The notes beneath the pieces are model-generated. The model had not been told where the DNA came from, did not search any database, and was given only the letters and a program-made list of their open reading frames with translations. A stretch of DNA of 23,473 bases from Amphimedon queenslandica (lineage: Eukaryota > Porifera > Demospongiae > Haplosclerida > Niphatidae), in assembly GCF_000090795.2 (NCBI RefSeq), contig NW_003546316.1, positions 67,158 to 90,630 of the forward strand. The letters are read 5' to 3'. The stretch's first letter is position 1. Each line of letters begins with the position of its first letter. Made by a program: the position numbers and the translations under genes. Of the stretch, positions 19,530 to 23,473 are shown piece by piece.

Positions 19530-20348
19530 ATGAGCCCCACCCTTTCTTTGCTGAACGCCCACTCTCTCACTGCTGCTGCTATGGCCAATGTTGTTTGGAG
19601 CAATAACAGTGTGAAGCTTCATTCCCCTACTGTAATACAATATAAAGAGGTTATAGAGAAGCTCAGTTCTGACCCTAACACCGAGTGGAGTCTAGATATA
19701 TACAGTGCATCTATTGCAGCCAATCTTGTTCAGATGAACAGGATATCTACACTCATCAGTCTTGGATTATTTAAGTGCTCTTTGGATGTTTATCGAATCT
19801 CACGCTCACTTGCTAATAACAAGACACTTCAGGTTGTTTGGTTTGATAATTGCTCAATAGGGTATGGCCTATTACAGCTATGCAATGAATGGCTCATGAC
19901 TACTAGTACACTCCAGACACTCTGGATCACAAATGATGCAACACTCAATGATAAAACAATCCAATGCATAGGGCAAGTATTGAGCATTAATAAAAGCATT
20001 AAGCAACTATCACTGCAGGGCTGTGACATAAGTGATCAGGGGATTTCTGTTCTAATGAAGTGCCTATCTCTTAATAAGACTCTATGCAGCATCAGTTTAG
20101 CTGGAAACAGGAGAATAACTTCAAGCAGTGCGAGTGACATATGCCAAATGATGAAATCTAATGCAACACTAAATGAGCTGCACTTGTTTGATACTTCACT
20201 AACCGATGGAGCTGTTCATACAATATGTCAGTTATTACAGTGGACTACTTCAGCTAACAGAATCGTTAGTCTATCGCAGTTGCATAAACCGTTTTGCCAA
20301 GAATTAAAGTCATTCGACAAAATTAAAGACAAACTTCGATTCACTTAG
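19530..20348 (+). CDS. Leucine-rich repeat protein, ribonuclease-inhibitor type
   Basis: Single exon, 272 aa from the ATG at 19530, or 255 aa from 19581 (GCTATGGCC, also a good context and preceded by AACGCCCACTC). At least four 28-residue RI-type LRRs are readable: NKTLQVVWFDNCSIGYGLLQ, STLQTLWITNDATLNDKTIQ, KSIKQLSLQGCDISDQGISV, KTLCSISLAGNRRITSSSAS, and ATLNELHLFDTSLTDGAVHT. Phasing matches NLRC3/NOD3-type LRRs, but there is no NACHT, death fold, signal peptide or membrane segment. The N-terminal 60 residues and the basic C-terminal tail are not recognised. LRR arcs bind protein partners; the partner is unknown. It lacks introns while most neighbours have many, so a retrocopy or an LRR fragment of a larger receptor is possible. 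Confidence 0.85.
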   Translation: MSPTLSLLNAHSLTAAAMANVVWSNNSVKLHSPTVIQYKEVIEKLSSDPNTEWSLDIYSASIAANLVQMNRISTLISLGLFKCSLDVYRISRSLANNKTLQVVWFDNCSIGYGLLQLCNEWLMTTSTLQTLWITNDATLNDKTIQCIGQVLSINKSIKQLSLQGCDISDQGISVLMKCLSLNKTLCSISLAGNRRITSSSASDICQMMKSNATLNELHLFDTSLTDGAVHTICQLLQWTTSANRIVSLSQLHKPFCQELKSFDKIKDKLRFT

Positions 20349-20359
20349 TATTAAAAAAA

Positions 20360-20362
<3 letters not shown>

Positions 20363-20401
<39 letters not shown>
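20363..20401 (+). repeat. (AAT)n microsatellite
   Basis: About 13 AAT units lie between the convergent stop codons of the LRR and sulfotransferase genes, which are 93 bp apart. Confidence 0.95.
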
Positions 20402-20441
20402 GTACATGGATTGCATATTTGAAGTAAATAATGTACCACTT

Positions 20442-21629
20442 TTAGTTCATAAATGATACTAGATCACTCAAGTATGCTTGTGATGAAATCAGGGACAGTG
20501 TCTTCTCCATGTGTGGGATAAAGTATTCCTTTAAGATGTCTTCAGTGTCTGGGCTCATAATAGATGCCTCGTTTACTGTGATGTTATATTGCAGACAGAA
20601 GGGACTACTTAGCTTAAGCTTTTCATTTAATTTATCAATAAGACAAAGCGACTGCTGCTTGTTAAATACAAAGTGATCTTTCCTATAAAATGACCTTAAG
20701 CCGAGAAACACTTCTAATCTCTTTAAAGTGCGACAGGGTTGATTAATGATCTGAGAATGATCAACAAAGAGCCATTGAGCCTTGCTAAAATAGCTCAGCC
20801 AATGCGACAAGTAGACATCGTATGTGCTCTCCATTACTAGCTCTGACTGCATATTTACTTTTCCTTTTGAGTTTAGAACAAAATCATCAAAGGATCTAGC
20901 ACCGGATCCATCAAGTTGAGCATACGCTCTGTGATAGCAGGAAAGACATCGGTCAAGAGGGTCACGATATATTACGATGATTTTAAGTTTTGGTAAATGT
21001 CTTTTGAGCAAAGATGGAGCATCCTTGCTAGTGTATAAATCAGTCGATACATCTACCACTACCTGACCTTTCCTCCTGCTGATCTTACTACTATCATCGT
21101 ATGTATTTGTCATTATTCTCTGATATGTTCCATTCGTCAGTACTATCTGTGGGTGGAGCTTCATCAATTGTGTCAAAATCGATACACCCGAACATTTCAC
21201 GCCTACCACTAGTACCGGAGGTAGTTGAGAGGGAAAAACAGAATTCGGGCGAGCTTTCGGACGTGGTTTAGCGGTCGTGTCCTTTGGTTTTGCCTTTTGA
21301 TTGGCTGGACGGTGTGGCTTTTTTGACGGTTTCTTAGTTACGTTAAAATTCGGTTTAAATTTTTCCCCAGGGACAGGAGACCCATCACCACTACCACTAT
21401 CAGTCAATAACTCGCCCTGTGAGTCAGATCCAGGGAGCAATCCAGTCACAACATTCACTATCCTCTTAACACGCACTATGGAGTCCGTAGGCTTTGACTG
21501 AGTCTCGTCAGAGTGCGGGTGATCCACCATGGTGTAAGTGTAGAGGGCTATCATGTTCAGCTCTAGAATAAAGAGAAGGACGGCTATACCGACCACCTTT
21601 CTTATGCTAGGGCTGTGAAGTAGCTTCAT
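20442..21629 (-). CDS. Golgi-type carbohydrate sulfotransferase (type II membrane protein)
   Basis: Single exon, 395 aa from the ATG at 21629; the frame is open a little further upstream but has no ATG. Residues 1-10 are basic and cytosolic, 11-33 a membrane anchor (VVGIAVLLFILELNMIALYT), 34-130 a Lys/Pro/Ser-rich stem, and 135-395 a sulfotransferase domain. The PAPS 5'-phosphosulfate loop is VGVKCSGVS (143-150) and the 3'-phosphate site is YRDPLDRCLS (R222 with S230 eight residues on, as the family requires). Layout and motifs fit the heparan/chondroitin sulfotransferase superfamily, transferring sulfate from PAPS to glycans in the Golgi; the acceptor cannot be told. The 5' loop lacks the usual GTT/GTS, so activity is less certain. 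Confidence 0.85.
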   Translation of the reverse strand: MKLLHSPSIRKVVGIAVLLFILELNMIALYTYTMVDHPHSDETQSKPTDSIVRVKRIVNVVTGLLPGSDSQGELLTDSGSGDGSPVPGEKFKPNFNVTKKPSKKPHRPANQKAKPKDTTAKPRPKARPNSVFPSQLPPVLVVGVKCSGVSILTQLMKLHPQIVLTNGTYQRIMTNTYDDSSKISRRKGQVVVDVSTDLYTSKDAPSLLKRHLPKLKIIVIYRDPLDRCLSCYHRAYAQLDGSGARSFDDFVLNSKGKVNMQSELVMESTYDVYLSHWLSYFSKAQWLFVDHSQIINQPCRTLKRLEVFLGLRSFYRKDHFVFNKQQSLCLIDKLNEKLKLSSPFCLQYNITVNEASIMSPDTEDILKEYFIPHMEKTLSLISSQAYLSDLVSFMN

Positions 21630-21664
21630 CTTGTTCACACTTTTTTGACGGACAACAAAGAATG

Positions 21665-21679
21665 CTATATAGGGCGTGG
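21665..21679 (-). promoter_or_regulatory. TATA-like box and KLF-type box upstream of the sulfotransferase
   Basis: On the minus strand CCACGCCC (21679-21672) is followed at once by TATATAG (21671-21665), about 36-42 nt before the ATG. This spacing would leave a 5' UTR of only a few nucleotides if the TATA box is used. Confidence 0.4.
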
Positions 21680-21683
21680 TCAA

Positions 21684-22431
21684 TAAAAGATAACAACGGA
21701 TATGTCCGTATACGACGACCGATTATATATATGACATATGACGTAATAATACAGAACTAGCATTTGCAATGAATAAATCAAATGATGGTCATTGGTGATT
21801 GGTGAACAGTAAACTGGTGAAGGTATTATGGTGATATTGAATTATCATTGGCGTGTGACACAACTTATGTCTTGGCTTGTCCAGCAAGTTGTACAATATT
21901 GTTAAGGTAAATCAAACGTCTAGGTGTAGGTCTAGGAATTGTTGTTGTAGTAGTAGTAGTAATGGTAAAACCCATTACCATATGTGGATACAAGCCCAAA
22001 TAACTTAGCTTAGTTCAAATTGATTAATGTGAATGCGTGACGATAATATGGTTATTAGACAATGAATTTGTACTCATTGATACCAGACATTCATATTATT
22101 ATAACGGTCTGCATTCATTTCATAACGTTACGCAAAGTTCACATTAGATCATTTCAACCTAACTGTGTTCATAGTGCTACTATGAATATAGGATTTCACA
22201 GGTAATTCAGAACAATCACATGAGAAGAAGTGTGTTATGATAGCACCATTCAATGAAGATTGCTCACTTGGGCACCTGGATGCATGGCTGGGCTGATTAA
22301 TAAAATTCATAAAGTGATAATTCTTAATTAAATAAATATTGGGTAGTGTAAGTATAATACAGCAATAAAAGAACCACACACAGATCAATACATGCACACG
22401 GCATACAAACACACACACACACACACAAAAA
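21684..22431. other. Intergenic region, GPCR to sulfotransferase
   Basis: About 750 bp of AT-rich noncoding DNA. It holds a GTA-triplet stretch (21947-21962), a small hairpin (AATGG...CCATT near 21961-21978) and a CA run (22409-22426) close to the GPCR stop. No credible gene. Confidence 0.6.
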
Positions 22432-23473
22432 CTAATGCTTTTCATGCTTGTCAAAAGAAAACAACGTCATGACATTTTCAGTAACAGAATAAGAACGATG
22501 TCTTCTTCTGTTACAAAACATTATCTTTGGCAGGAACAGCATTACTTGGCATTCCAGTACTAGCAACAATAAGCCACTTATTATCACTGTATGGCCTACG
22601 TTGATTTGATTGATCTCACGAAATAGCCACAAGCAAATTCCAGTTATAGTGAAAGTTAGTACAAAAATGAAAATGAAAGCGTTGACTTTCTTTGTGTCTT
22701 TGAAGTCCCTGTGCTTTATCTTCCTTGTACAGGCAGCAAGAATAACAATTAGGAGAAGTATAAAAGCAGTATAGGTAAACACCATAGCATACCACAGATA
22801 CATCAACTGGCTAGTACACATGAAATATTCTTCATTGTATACCAGTGGCTCTACGTCTACCGTTACATTGACTGTCTCTCTCTTTAATCTATCAAAGCCA
22901 ATCCAGCCTACGAGCATTAGATTAGGAATTATCGTTATCACTATGACAACAAGAGTCATGGCCTTGTTAGTCCAGCAGCAGCCAAGATATTTTGTGAGAC
23001 TTTTGTTGCCAAATATTTTCTTAATTCTCAGAAGACGAATAAAGAGTGTAACAAAGACCAAACTAAAACCGTTGAAGAAGAAAACAGACTGGACGTTGCA
23101 CAAAATTTCAAAAATAATCTCAGAACTCGGGAATGCTGCGTAAGTGATTCGTACGATGCATGTAGCACATATTAGGTAGCAACCGATAAACATTATAAGG
23201 CTAAACAAAAGACTCGATGCTTTTATCTGTGGCTTTGACCTCATATACAGTAGACATATCAATATGATGGTAACAATAACAATCACCACTAGTGTAGCAA
23301 CATATAAACTAATAGCGCAATATAGGGACAGGGGGACCATTTCACTTTCAGGGCTATCAGGTGGAGGATCGAAATAAGCTGTTATATGGACTGTATCATA
23401 CTGTGAATCATAATATCCAATCAGTTCGTGAGGGTCAGAAATATTAACAAGCGAAATTTACCTGATATATATT
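22432..23473 (-). CDS. GABA-B-like class C GPCR, 7TM part (5' partial, apparent frame break)
   Basis: The window holds the C-terminal part: an open frame from 23457 to the TAG at 22432, and upstream of it a few codons in another frame (YISGKFRL). Before TM1, LIGYYDSQYDTVHI matches the end of the GABA-B extracellular domain. Seven membrane segments follow: TM1 (YVATLVVIVIVTIILICLLY), TM2 after PQIKASS, TM3 after CNVQSVFFFNG, TM4 (MTLVVIVITIIPNLMLVGWI), a glycosylatable loop with CTSQ, TM5, TM6 (FIFIFVLTFTITGICLWLF) and TM7 (ISGLLLLVLECQVMLFLPKI). The conserved TM3 Cys and loop-2 Cys are present. The short tail lacks the GABA-B coiled coil. Sponges have many such receptors and the ligand is unknown. 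The Venus-flytrap domain would lie outside the window. Confidence 0.87.

Noticed and set aside
23401..23461. A 61-nt intron with donor GTAAAT at 23461 and acceptor CACAG at 23401 in the GPCR
   Set aside because: It has a CTGAC branch-like site, but it would remove the conserved LIGYYDS segment; a one-base frame break explains the data better. Kept as the alternative.
1..23473. Bacterial features (operons, CRISPR, Shine-Dalgarno sites), tRNA and rRNA genes
   Set aside because: The window is spliced eukaryotic DNA; the regular repeats are intronic tandem arrays without spacers, and no cloverleaf or rRNA sequence was recognised.

Overview
This window is animal nuclear DNA, most likely from a demosponge of the Amphimedon kind (inferred, no database search was possible). 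It is AT-rich, has multi-exon genes with GT-AG introns often only 40-100 nt long, genes packed within tens to hundreds of bases, many microsatellites (GA, CA, AAT), and a mix of conserved eukaryotic genes with death-fold and LRR genes. I rebuilt splice structures by hand; for most multi-exon genes the total exon length is a multiple of three and the product aligns end to end with a known family, which strongly supports the models.

Layout. 1-2930 (+): 3' part of a coiled-coil protein with a large N-terminal domain I cannot name. 4512-3130 (-): a 346-aa protein with two death domains and a helical N-terminal region. 6793-4582 (-): a 14-exon cyclic-nucleotide-binding-domain protein resembling CNBD2. 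7116-9160 (+): ribosomal protein eL31, divergent from the CNBD gene. 13299-9883 (-): a Rel-homology/IPT transcription factor closest to NFAT/NFAT5 in the parts I can compare. 13693-18366 (+): protein phosphatase methylesterase PPME1 (13 exons), divergent from the NFAT-like gene. 19488-18449 (-): ER membrane complex subunit EMC7, head to head with 19530-20348 (+), a single-exon LRR protein. 21629-20442 (-): a single-exon type II membrane sulfotransferase. 23473-22432 (-): the 7TM end of a GABA-B-like class C GPCR, cut by the window edge and carrying an apparent one-base frame break.

The genes do not form one pathway. They are a dense run of housekeeping genes (eL31, PPME1, EMC7) mixed with signalling and possible immune genes (death domain, NFAT-like, LRR, GPCR).

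The most unusual structure is a family of tandem repeats about 177-187 bp long, carried in introns of three genes (the coiled-coil gene, eL31, PPME1). Each unit is built around a 20-bp perfect palindrome (or a decayed half of it). One palindrome in PPME1 intron 7 is split by a 199-bp insertion flanked by a 6-bp direct repeat. Other points of interest are a 41-bp bidirectional promoter with an ATF6/XBP1-type site upstream of EMC7, KLF-like boxes beside several start codons, and introns as short as 38 nt.
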